From: Acidobacteria bacterium RIFCSPLOWO2_02_FULL_67_21
GTDB lineage: Bacteria > Acidobacteriota > Vicinamibacteria > Vicinamibacterales > UBA2999
Direction: 5' to 3'
Assembly: GCA_001767195.1 (NCBI GenBank)
Contig: MEKU01000089.1
Span: forward strand, 31,873-75,614
DNA length: 43,742 nucleotides
Positions within the stretch are counted from its first letter, which is position 1. Every line of letters starts with the position of its first letter. Both the position numbers and the translations under genes were made by a program. Positions 8,082 through 17,251 of this stretch are shown here, piece after piece. Below the pieces are notes generated by a model. That model made no database searches. It had not been told where the DNA came from and saw nothing but the letters and a program-made list of their open reading frames with translations.

Positions 8082-9103
8082 CCGGCCGGGTCGTCCTGGC
8101 GTATTCCGGAGCACCGCGTGGCGCGGCATCGATCCGGGCGCTGGCCGCCGGGCACGCCGGCGGCGTGGTGGCCCTCGTCCTGGACCTCGGGCAGGGTGTC
8201 GATCTCGAGGAGGCCCACGCCCGCGCGCTCGACGCCGGGGCGGCCCGGGCGCATGTGGTCGACGTCCGCGACACGCTTGCCCGCGAGTTCATCCTGCCTG
8301 CGCTCCACGCCGGCGTCCGGGCCGATACCGGCGATGCCATGGCGATTGCGCTGGCGCGCCCGCTGATTGCCAGAACGCTCGTCGACATTGCGCACATGGA
8401 GGCGGCGGCCGCCGTGGCGCATGGCGGCACGGACGCCGGCCGGGCTCAGCTCGATACGGCGCTGCGCGCGCTGGATCCGGCGCTGCGCATTCTGCCTCCT
8501 GCTGCGGACGCGCCGGGCACGGGCGTCCCCACGGTGCGGGCGACGCTCTGGGGGCGCCTCATCGAGTACGCGCCGGCCGGCACGGAAGGGCCCGCCGAGT
8601 CGCTGTACTGGTGGACGCGAAGAAAGGCGGCCGCGCCGGCATCGGCGGCGCACGTGGAGATCGGGTTCGACGCCGGCGTGCCGACCACGATCAACGCCGT
8701 GTCGCTGCCGCTCATCGAGCTGATCGAAAGCCTGTCGATTATTGCGGGGCAGCACGGCATCGGCCGCATCGTGGACGTCAACGGACGGCCCGGCGCGCCG
8801 CACCGGGCGCACGAAGTGCCCGCGGCGGTGGTGCTGCAGGCCGCGCACGGAGCGCTCGAGGCGGCCGCGACGGGCGAGGCACGGGCGCGCGCCACGCGCG
8901 ACCGGAACGCCCCGTACGCGGGGCTGGTGTTGAGCGGCCACTGGTTCAGCCCCGCGCGCGCGTCGCTCGACGCCTTCAACCACGAGGTGCAGAAGCAGGT
9001 GACCGGATCCGTGCAGATCGAATTCGTCAAAGGCGAGCTGGCCATTCTGGCGTGCCGGCCCGCCGTTCCATCCGAGGCGCCTGCGGCGCTGCCTGCATCA
9101 TGA
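8078..9103 (+). CDS. Argininosuccinate-synthase-like protein lacking catalytic motifs (pseudoenzyme)
   Basis: A 341-residue protein colinear with type I ArgG but shorter than the usual 400 residues. Recognisable parts are VVLAYSG, LDLGQG, ARPLIAR, AVAHG, the AGQHGIGRI segment, GLVLSGHWFSP and KQVTGSVQIEFVKG. The residues that do chemistry are gone: the ATP loop SGGLDTS reads SGAPRGA, GTS before ARPLIA reads AIA, the GKGNDQVRFE substrate motif reads DAGRAQLDTA, and NRxVGxKSR reads NGRPGAPHR. The segment after the first half and the C-terminal tail are shortened. The frame is intact and joined by ATGA overlaps to both argR and argH, so it looks maintained rather than decaying. Its role is unknown; a structural or regulatory role in arginine synthesis is inference. 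Confidence 0.85.
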   Translation: MTGRVVLAYSGAPRGAASIRALAAGHAGGVVALVLDLGQGVDLEEAHARALDAGAARAHVVDVRDTLAREFILPALHAGVRADTGDAMAIALARPLIARTLVDIAHMEAAAAVAHGGTDAGRAQLDTALRALDPALRILPPAADAPGTGVPTVRATLWGRLIEYAPAGTEGPAESLYWWTRRKAAAPASAAHVEIGFDAGVPTTINAVSLPLIELIESLSIIAGQHGIGRIVDVNGRPGAPHRAHEVPAAVVLQAAHGALEAAATGEARARATRDRNAPYAGLVLSGHWFSPARASLDAFNHEVQKQVTGSVQIEFVKGELAILACRPAVPSEAPAALPAS

Positions 9104-10485
9104 CGCTCTGGTCAGGACGCTTCGACACGGCCCCCGACCCGGCGGCGTTCGACTTCGGCGTGTCGTTCGGGTTCGATCGCGCGCTGTTCGAAGACGACAT
9201 CACCGGCAGCCTTGCGTGGGCCGACGCGCTCGGCGTCGCGGGTGTGCTGTCGCCGGACGACGCCCGGGCGGTCGCCGACGGTCTGAGGGCGATTCTCGAG
9301 GAGGGCCGGCACGATCCGGCCTTTGTCGCCGGTCCGGATGAAGACGTCCACAGCTTCGTCGAGCGCAAGCTCGTCGAACGGATTGGTGACGCCGGCCGGC
9401 GGCTGCACACCGGCCGGTCGCGCAACGAGCAGGTCTCGCTCGACCTCCGCCTCTATCTCAAGCGCCGCATCCCGGCGCTGCAGCACCAGGCGGCGGTGCT
9501 CGTGGAGGCCTGCGCGGGTCAGGCGGAGCGGGCGGGCCTTGCGTTGATGCCGTCCTACACACACATGCGCCGGGCGCAGCCCGTTCTGGTGGCGCATTAC
9601 TTTCTCGCCCACGCGGCGGCGCTGCGGCGCGATCACGCGCGGCTGGCCGCGGCCGCCCATGAGGCGGATGCGCTGCCGCTCGGGTCGGGCGCGGTGGCCG
9701 GCACCAGCTATCCCATCGATACCGCGCGCCTGGCGCGAACGCTCGGCTTCTCGAGGCTCGTCAGCAACAGCCTGGACGCCTCATCCGATCGCGACTTCGT
9801 CGCCGCGTTCCTCTACGCGGCGGCGCTCGCGATGGTGCACTTGAGCCGGCTCGCCGAGGATCTCGTGATCTTCACCGGGGAGGAACATGCATTCTTCGAC
9901 CTGGCGGATGCATCGGCCACCGGCAGCAGCATGATGCCGCAGAAGAAGAACCCGGATCCGCTCGAGCTGGTGCGCGGCAAGGCGGGACGCGCGATCGGGC
10001 GGCTCACGGGCTGGCTGGCGACGATGAAGGGCCTGCCGAGCGGCTACAACAAGGACCTCCAGGAGGACAAGGAAGCGGTGTTCGACGCCGAGGCCACGCT
10101 GCAGGCGTCGCTTCGCGCCGCCCACGCGGTGGTCTCACGGCTGTCGTTGAACGCCGAGCGCGCCGAGCGCGCCGCGTCGGGGCTGCTCCTGGCGACCGAC
10201 GTGGCGGATTATCTGGTCGCGCGCGGCATGCCCTTCCGGCGGGCGCACGAAGTGGTCGGGGCGCTCGTGCGGCGGCTGCTGGCGGAGGGCCGGGACTTCA
10301 GCACCCTGACGCTCGAGGAATGGCGAGCCGCCAGCGAGCTGTTCGGCGACGACGTGCCGCAGGCGGCCACGGCGCTCGCCTCCGTCCGGGCGCGGCAGAC
10401 GCCGCAGTCGACCAACCCCGCCGCCGTCGGCGCGGCGCTGGAGGAGTGCCGCGCGTGGCTGAAATCCTGTGGTTTGGGGATTTGA
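9100..10485 (+). CDS. argH: Argininosuccinate lyase
   Basis: Cleaves argininosuccinate to arginine and fumarate. The 461-residue protein starts MTLWSGRFD and contains TGRSRNEQV, THMRRAQPV (family T-H-x-Q region) and the mobile signature loop GSSMMPQKKNPDPLE. The ATG at 9100 overlaps the upstream stop as ATGA and gives the standard N-terminus, although the frame is open further upstream. It is the last gene of the argR operon. Length and motifs are normal, so it should be active and should use product from the separate complete argG at 13.2 kb. Confidence 0.95.
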   Translation: MTLWSGRFDTAPDPAAFDFGVSFGFDRALFEDDITGSLAWADALGVAGVLSPDDARAVADGLRAILEEGRHDPAFVAGPDEDVHSFVERKLVERIGDAGRRLHTGRSRNEQVSLDLRLYLKRRIPALQHQAAVLVEACAGQAERAGLALMPSYTHMRRAQPVLVAHYFLAHAAALRRDHARLAAAAHEADALPLGSGAVAGTSYPIDTARLARTLGFSRLVSNSLDASSDRDFVAAFLYAAALAMVHLSRLAEDLVIFTGEEHAFFDLADASATGSSMMPQKKNPDPLELVRGKAGRAIGRLTGWLATMKGLPSGYNKDLQEDKEAVFDAEATLQASLRAAHAVVSRLSLNAERAERAASGLLLATDVADYLVARGMPFRRAHEVVGALVRRLLAEGRDFSTLTLEEWRAASELFGDDVPQAATALASVRARQTPQSTNPAAVGAALEECRAWLKSCGLGI

Positions 10486-10610
10486 TATTCGATTTGCTAC
10501 ACTCTGGACGCCTGCACCTTTTTTCACGTCCCGCCTGAAAAGGAACGGTTCCGGTTCTTGGGCCGCCGTCAGCGTTGCGGCCGATCTGGTTCGGGGAGGA
10601 TGCACCACTC

Positions 10611-11324
10611 ATGCAACAGCGCCGGCTTCGGCTCGGTGACATTCTGGACGACTATTGTCCGCGCGAGCGGCGGATCACGAACCACGTTATCGTCGCCATG
10701 ATCGAGGACGAAGTGAAGCAGACCCGCTGCTCGACGTGCGACGCCGACCACGAGTACAAGCAGGCCAGAATCCCGCCGCAGCGCCGCAAGAGGTCCGAGT
10801 CGTCCGCCGCCGACGGCGACCCCGTCGAGTCGACGCTTCGGCCGCGAACCGACGATGCAGGGTCGCCCGCGGAGACCTTCGATCTCGACACCGACCCGGC
10901 CGCGGCGTCGCTGGAGGCGGCCGCCGATTCGGCGGACGGTGAGGCTGTCGAGGATCCCACGACCGGGGCCTCGGATGACGAGGGGCCCGTGCACCGCCGG
11001 CTGATCCGCGCGACGCTCCCGCGTCCTGAGGGCCAGATGCCCGAGCGCAAGGAGCCGGATTTCACGATCCGGCAGCCGGGCTTCCGTGACGGCCAGAAGA
11101 ACGGCCGGCGGGGCCGACGTCCTCCGATGCGCGGGCCGGCCGGCTCCCAGCCGACCCGTTTGGGCGGCCCTCGAACCGGCGGTTCGGGCCAGGGACCGCG
11201 CCACGGAGGCGGCGGCCCCGGCTATCGGGCCCAGGGCAACCGCCCGGGTGGACAGCCAGGAGGAGCACGGGGGCAGCGCGGCGGCCCCGGCGGCGCCGGC
11301 GGCGGCCGCAAGCGCGGACGATAA
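10611..11324 (+). CDS. Uncharacterised protein with CxxC segment and RGG-rich tail
   Basis: I do not recognise a named family. From the ATG at 10611 (GGGGAGG eleven bases upstream) the protein has about 237 residues in three parts. A conserved-looking N-terminal domain runs from RLRLGDILDDYCPRERR through VKQTRCSTCDADHEYK and has three Cys. A middle part, about residues 65-140, is acidic and Ala/Asp-rich. The C-terminal third is strongly basic with Gly, Arg and Pro, including RGRR, GGARGQRGG and GGGRKRGR. Such tails often bind RNA or phase-separate, but that is inference. It lies upstream of fabI on the same strand. A start at 10575 is also open. Confidence 0.7.
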   Translation: MQQRRLRLGDILDDYCPRERRITNHVIVAMIEDEVKQTRCSTCDADHEYKQARIPPQRRKRSESSAADGDPVESTLRPRTDDAGSPAETFDLDTDPAAASLEAAADSADGEAVEDPTTGASDDEGPVHRRLIRATLPRPEGQMPERKEPDFTIRQPGFRDGQKNGRRGRRPPMRGPAGSQPTRLGGPRTGGSGQGPRHGGGGPGYRAQGNRPGGQPGGARGQRGGPGGAGGGRKRGR

Positions 11325-11358
11325 CGCCCGCTCATTCTTCTCCGCGCCTCACGCATCC

Positions 11359-12132
11359 GTGCCCGACTTCACCGGTAAGCAGGGACTCATCGTCGGCGTC
11401 GCCAACAAGCGATCGATCGCCTGGGCGATCGCGCAGGCCACCGCCCGCCGCGGCGCCCGGCTCGCGCTGACCTTTCAGGGGCGATTCGAGGAGCACGTGC
11501 GGGAGCTCTCGGAAGGGCTCACTGAGCCGCCGCTGGTGCTGCCGTGTGACGTGCAGTCCGACGAGGATATCGCCGCCGTCTTCGCGCGCGTCGAACAGGA
11601 GTTCGGCGGCCTCGATTTTCTGGTGCATGGAGCCGCATTCGCTTTGCGCGACGAGCTGACGTCGCCCTTCCTCAACACATCCCGTGCAGGCTTCCGCATT
11701 GCGCTCGACGTGTCGGCGTACTCGCTCGTCGCCCTGGCGCGGGCTGCGGTGCCGCTGATGGAGAAGCGGGGCGGCGGCAGCATCCTGACGTTGACCTACC
11801 TCGGCAGCGAGCGCGTGTTTCCCAATTACAACGTGATGGGCGTCGCCAAGGCGGCGCTCGAATCCACCGTGCGATACCTGGCCGCCGACGTCGGGCCGAG
11901 AAACATCCGGGTCAACGCGATTTCCGCAGGCCCGATCAAGACGCTCGCGGCGGCGGGCATCGGCGGGTTCTCGACCATCCTGGATGTGTACCGCGACCGC
12001 GCGCCGCTCCGGCGTAACGTCGAGGCGGCTGAGGTCGGCGAGGCGGCGGCATTCCTGCTCAGCGACGCCGGACGCGCGATCACTGGCGAAGTGCTGATGG
12101 TCGACTCCGGCTTCCACATTTCTGGCATGTAG
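11359..12132 (+). CDS. fabI: Enoyl-[acyl-carrier-protein] reductase (NADH)
   Basis: Final reduction step of type II fatty acid elongation. The 257-residue SDR-fold protein has the FabI dinucleotide motif IVGVANKRSIAWAIA and the catalytic Tyr-x6-Lys in FPNYNVMGVAKAALE. GPIKTLAAAGI forms the substrate-binding loop. No ATG fits; the GTG at 11359 (VPDFTGKQG) gives a normal N-terminus, but no clear ribosome binding site precedes it. It starts 34 bp after the RGG-tail gene, so the two may be cotranscribed. FabI is the target of triclosan and isoniazid-type inhibitors in other bacteria. Confidence 0.92.
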   Translation: MPDFTGKQGLIVGVANKRSIAWAIAQATARRGARLALTFQGRFEEHVRELSEGLTEPPLVLPCDVQSDEDIAAVFARVEQEFGGLDFLVHGAAFALRDELTSPFLNTSRAGFRIALDVSAYSLVALARAAVPLMEKRGGGSILTLTYLGSERVFPNYNVMGVAKAALESTVRYLAADVGPRNIRVNAISAGPIKTLAAAGIGGFSTILDVYRDRAPLRRNVEAAEVGEAAAFLLSDAGRAITGEVLMVDSGFHISGM

Positions 12133-12164
12133 GTTGCTCCGTGCGTGCCCCGGAGGCACGACGA

Positions 12165-12455
12165 ATGCGGAAGCCAATAGCTGTGCTTGTGCTCGCGGCG
12201 ATCCTGGCGGTCGGCTGCGGCAAGACGGTCGGCGAGGCGATCGACGACACCACCATCACAACTCGCGTGAAGACCGCGATGCTCAACGACCCGGCGGTCG
12301 GGGGCCTGCGGATCGACGTGGACACCTTCAAGGGCGTGGTCACGCTCTCCGGCCGCGTCAAGAGCGACGCGGAGCGCACTCAGGCGGTGGCGCTGGCGCG
12401 CGGCATCGACGGCGTGGCCGAAGTCAAGGACGCGCTGCAGGTGATCCCGGAATAG
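12165..12455 (+). CDS. BON-domain lipoprotein
   Basis: A 96-residue exported protein. MRKPIAVLVLAAILAVGC is a lipoprotein signal peptide with lipobox LAVGC. It is followed by one BON domain (TITTRVKTAMLNDPAVGGLRIDVDTF, then GVVTLSGRVKS and GVAEVKDALQV), which in OsmY and related proteins binds phospholipid. The ATG at 12165 is chosen because it follows CGGAGG and starts the signal peptide; an upstream Met at 12141 would spoil it. Its stop abuts the stop of the convergent oxidoreductase. Confidence 0.85.
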   Translation: MRKPIAVLVLAAILAVGCGKTVGEAIDDTTITTRVKTAMLNDPAVGGLRIDVDTFKGVVTLSGRVKSDAERTQAVALARGIDGVAEVKDALQVIPE

Positions 12456-14598
<2,143 letters not shown>

Positions 14599-14630
14599 CG
14601 TCTTCGCGCCGCTCGCCCGTCGCGCGCCCG

Positions 14631-14701
14631 TACGTAGTGCCGGGCTTCAGCCCGGCCAATACTCAGCCCGGCCAATACGTAGTGTCCGGCTTCAGCCGGA
14701 C
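14631..14701. repeat. Two copies and a fragment of the TACGTAGTG...GGCTTCAGCC repeat
   Basis: A first unit (14631-14656) and a second unit (14676-14701) each start TACGTAGTG and fold as a short hairpin around GGCTTCAGCC. A partial unit, CAGCCCGGCCAAT, lies between them (14664-14676). The second unit is identical over 26 bases to the reverse complement of the copy inside nagA (22920-22945). They lie just after argG in an otherwise empty 268-bp gap before hicA. Units facing each other also occur at 25574-25633. Confidence 0.9.
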
Positions 14702-14866
14702 CCGCCTGTTTGCCCATGTATGGGCGCAGCGTTACACTGCGGCCCGTCCTGAAGTGCTTGGTTACACAGTTCCGTCGACTACTTGTAGACGACGTCAATG
14801 CGTGCATACCATTTTCTTGAGAGTCGCTGGGCCGAAGACGATTTGCAAAAACAGCGGCTCAAGATC

Positions 14867-15061
14867 TCACAGTTTGCCGATCTCGGGGACTCCGAGCTTT
14901 CGGCAAATCTTCTGAGCAAGAGTGTTCACGATTTCGGTGTGGCGCGGAACAGCTTCTACTGCGCCAGTTTGTGGGTTCGTCCAGAGTGAGTAAGAGCGGC
15001 CTTCCCGCTTGAGCACGCAGCCGTGCGTGCGCAAGTACTGCAGGAGAGTACTCCGCTTCAC
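14867..15061 (-). CDS. hicA: HicA-family mRNA interferase toxin, catalytic His apparently replaced
   Basis: A 64-residue double-stranded-RNA-binding-fold protein: MKRSTLLQYLRTHGCVLKRE, then NPQTGAVEAVPRH and LAQKICRKLGV, the usual HicA pattern. Family toxins carry a catalytic His in a G-x-x-H context just after the Arg-Glu-Gly turn; here the segment reads REGRSYSLW, with Tyr (codon TAC) at that place. One base change from CAC would explain it. The gene starts inside the end of hicB (4-bp ATGA overlap). The pair is antitoxin-first, which is less common than toxin-first. The toxin may be inactive. Confidence 0.85.
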   Translation of the reverse strand: MKRSTLLQYLRTHGCVLKREGRSYSLWTNPQTGAVEAVPRHTEIVNTLAQKICRKLGVPEIGKL

Positions 15062-15273
15062 TTCACGGTCACCGTCTCCCGTTCTGCGTCAGGCAGTACC
15101 CCGCGAAGGCCATCTTCACGCCGATCCTCAAGAATCAGCGCAATGGCCTCGGCGAGATTGTTTCTCGCGTCTTCCTTGGTGCGGCCCTGTCCGTTCGCGC
15201 CTGGAATTTCGGGGCAGTACGCCACGTGCCAATCCCCATCACGTTCGAATACGGCCGTAAATTCATTGTGCAT
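15058..15273 (-). CDS. hicB: HicB-family antitoxin
   Basis: A 71-residue protein with the partially degraded RNase H-like HicB fold: FTAVFERDGDWHVAYCPEIPG, then GQGRTKEDARNNLAEAIALIL. It has no C-terminal DNA-binding domain, as in the short HicB subfamily, so autorepression would need another factor. It is encoded directly upstream of hicA with an ATGA overlap and should neutralise it by direct binding. The ATG at 15271-15273 is the only sensible start. Confidence 0.87.
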   Translation of the reverse strand: MHNEFTAVFERDGDWHVAYCPEIPGANGQGRTKEDARNNLAEAIALILEDRREDGLRGVLPDAERETVTVK

Positions 15274-15351
15274 GGCGCCTTCCTGGAGTCTACGATACCG
15301 CCGCCTCAGGCTGGCTGTCTAACATCGGACGCACCGACGCGAGTCACGTGC

Positions 15352-17169
15352 CTACGTGGCGAGGGGTGCGTCCGAGGCCGCGGCGACCTCGTTCTTGCGC
15401 CCGCTCTTGTCCTGGTACATCCGCAGGTCCGCCTGCGCGAGCAGCGCCTCCGAGTTGTCGCCGTCGTGCGGAAAGACCGCGGCGCCGGCGCTGATCGAGA
15501 GCGGCACCTGCCGATCCGGCTCCACGGTCAGCGCAATCCGCCCCACGGCCGCCTGCAGCTCAAGCCGCTTGGCCTCCGCCTCATCGCGCCCGCATCCCGA
15601 CAGCACCACCACGAACTCGTCGCCGGCATAGCGCACGCACATGTCGTACGGCCGGATCGTGCCGCGCAGGACGCGGCCGACCTCGCGGAGCGCCCCGTCG
15701 CCCACCCCGTGGCCGTAGCTGTCGTTGATCTCCTTGAAGGCGTCGAGGTCCATGACGAGCAGCGCCACCTCGCCTTTGAGGCGTTCGGCGCGCGCCAGCT
15801 CGCGCGCGAGATGATGGAAGAGCGAGCGCGTGTTGGGCAGCCCGGTCAGCGGATCGGTCAGGGAATCCTCCTGCGTCCGCTCGAAGACCGTCGCATTGCG
15901 AATGACCGCCGCCGCCTGCTCGCAGACGCGGTCGAGAAGGCGCGAATGGTCCTCGGTGTAGAACCCCGGCTGCGCGTGGTAGAGCGTCAGGACGCCAATC
16001 AGCCGTTCGCCCACGATGAGAGGACAGGCCAGGGCCGACTCCAGCGGCGTGGAGGCGTCCACGCCGCCGGCCTGCAGGTCGCCACCCGGTTTTGCATTGA
16101 TGAGCGGGCGGCGGTTCCGGGCCACCCATCCGCTGATGCCCTGCCCGTATCGCACCGTCAGCTGCTCGAGCATCTCCGCGGCGGTCCCGGTGGCGAAGCG
16201 GCAGCGCAGCTCCTCGCCGTCCTCCGAATGGAGAAACAGCGCGCACGCGGAAAACGGAATGAGATTCGACAACCTGGAGGAGACCACCGTCATCGTGTCG
16301 GCGATCGTCAGGGTCGTGCCCATCGCCTGCGCGATCTGGTAGAGCGCGTAAATCTCGCGGTGGGCGACGGCAATGTTGTCGAACACGGACGGCCGCGACG
16401 GGCTGTCGGCGGCGTCGACCAGCTCCGGGAGCATCCTGACGAACGTCTCGACCAGCCTGGGGTCGAATGCCTTGCCCGCTTCGTCCTGCAGCTGCGCCAC
16501 CGCGGCCGTGTGGTCGATCGCCTTGTGATACGGCCGGTCCGACGTCAGCGCATCGAAGAAGTCGACGATTGAGAGAATGCGGCCCCCGAGCGGGATCCGA
16601 TCATCCTTGAGGCCGGCGGGGTAGCCCCGGCCGTCCCAGCGCTCATGATGGCTCCGGATGAGCGGCGTGACCGGGTAGGGAAACCGGACCGTCCGCAGAA
16701 TCTCGGCGCCGAGCTCCGGATGGATCCGGACCTTCTGGAACTCCTCGGCCGTGAGCGGGCCGGGCTTGACGAGGATGTGCTCGGGAATCGCCAGCTTGCC
16801 GATGTCGTGCAGGAGCGCGGCCGTCCTGATCGCCTGCACCTCTGTGTCGGTGAGGCCCGCGGCGCGGGCCAGGCCGGCCGCGTAGATCTGAACCCGGCGG
16901 ATATGGTCGGGCGCGGTCTGGTCCTTGGCGTCGATGGCCACCGCGAGCGCCTCGATCGTGCCGAGGTGCATCTCGGTGAGGGCGCGCGACGCGCGGCGCT
17001 CGTCCTGCAGCACCCGGCGGCACGCGCGGTAGGCGAGATACGCGGCCACGGCGGGCAGCGAGAAGCGCCACGCCGGAGCCATCGAATACGCGGACGCTGC
17101 CGCCGCCGCACAGGCAGCGACAAGCGCGCCGCCCGCGTACAGGCGGGCGGCAGCCGGCCGTTGGTCCAT
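15352..17169 (-). CDS. Membrane-anchored HD-GYP / GAF / GGDEF cyclic-di-GMP protein
   Basis: A 605-residue signalling protein. Residues 10-48 hold one or two hydrophobic segments. The HD-GYP domain follows with HDIGK at 121-125 and HHERWDGRGYP at 174-184, so phosphodiesterase residues are intact. A GAF domain lies at about 270-425. The C-terminal diguanylate cyclase domain has DPLTGLPNTRS, AGDEF at 515-519 (an accepted GGDEF variant) and an inhibitory RxxD site (RPYD) five residues before it. Both synthesis and breakdown of cyclic-di-GMP are therefore possible, with the GAF domain as a likely switch. The order HD-GYP before GGDEF is less usual than the reverse. Confidence 0.9.
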   Translation of the reverse strand: MDQRPAAARLYAGGALVAACAAAAASAYSMAPAWRFSLPAVAAYLAYRACRRVLQDERRASRALTEMHLGTIEALAVAIDAKDQTAPDHIRRVQIYAAGLARAAGLTDTEVQAIRTAALLHDIGKLAIPEHILVKPGPLTAEEFQKVRIHPELGAEILRTVRFPYPVTPLIRSHHERWDGRGYPAGLKDDRIPLGGRILSIVDFFDALTSDRPYHKAIDHTAAVAQLQDEAGKAFDPRLVETFVRMLPELVDAADSPSRPSVFDNIAVAHREIYALYQIAQAMGTTLTIADTMTVVSSRLSNLIPFSACALFLHSEDGEELRCRFATGTAAEMLEQLTVRYGQGISGWVARNRRPLINAKPGGDLQAGGVDASTPLESALACPLIVGERLIGVLTLYHAQPGFYTEDHSRLLDRVCEQAAAVIRNATVFERTQEDSLTDPLTGLPNTRSLFHHLARELARAERLKGEVALLVMDLDAFKEINDSYGHGVGDGALREVGRVLRGTIRPYDMCVRYAGDEFVVVLSGCGRDEAEAKRLELQAAVGRIALTVEPDRQVPLSISAGAAVFPHDGDNSEALLAQADLRMYQDKSGRKNEVAAASDAPLAT

Positions 17170-17251
17170 CCCGACCCGGATTGTACGTCGGCTACTTCGC
17201 GAAATCAGGCAGCCAGATGATCGTGATGCGCGTTCTCATATTTCCCCCTGT

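Noticed and set aside
10474-10503. Promoter TTGGGG-18-TACACT after argH
   Set aside because: The -35 match is poor and the spacing long; it could drive the RGG-tail gene but is not supported enough to list.
14798-14989. A small plus-strand frame over hicA
   Set aside because: The minus strand encodes HicA and HicB with correct overlap; the plus frame has no motif or ribosome binding site.
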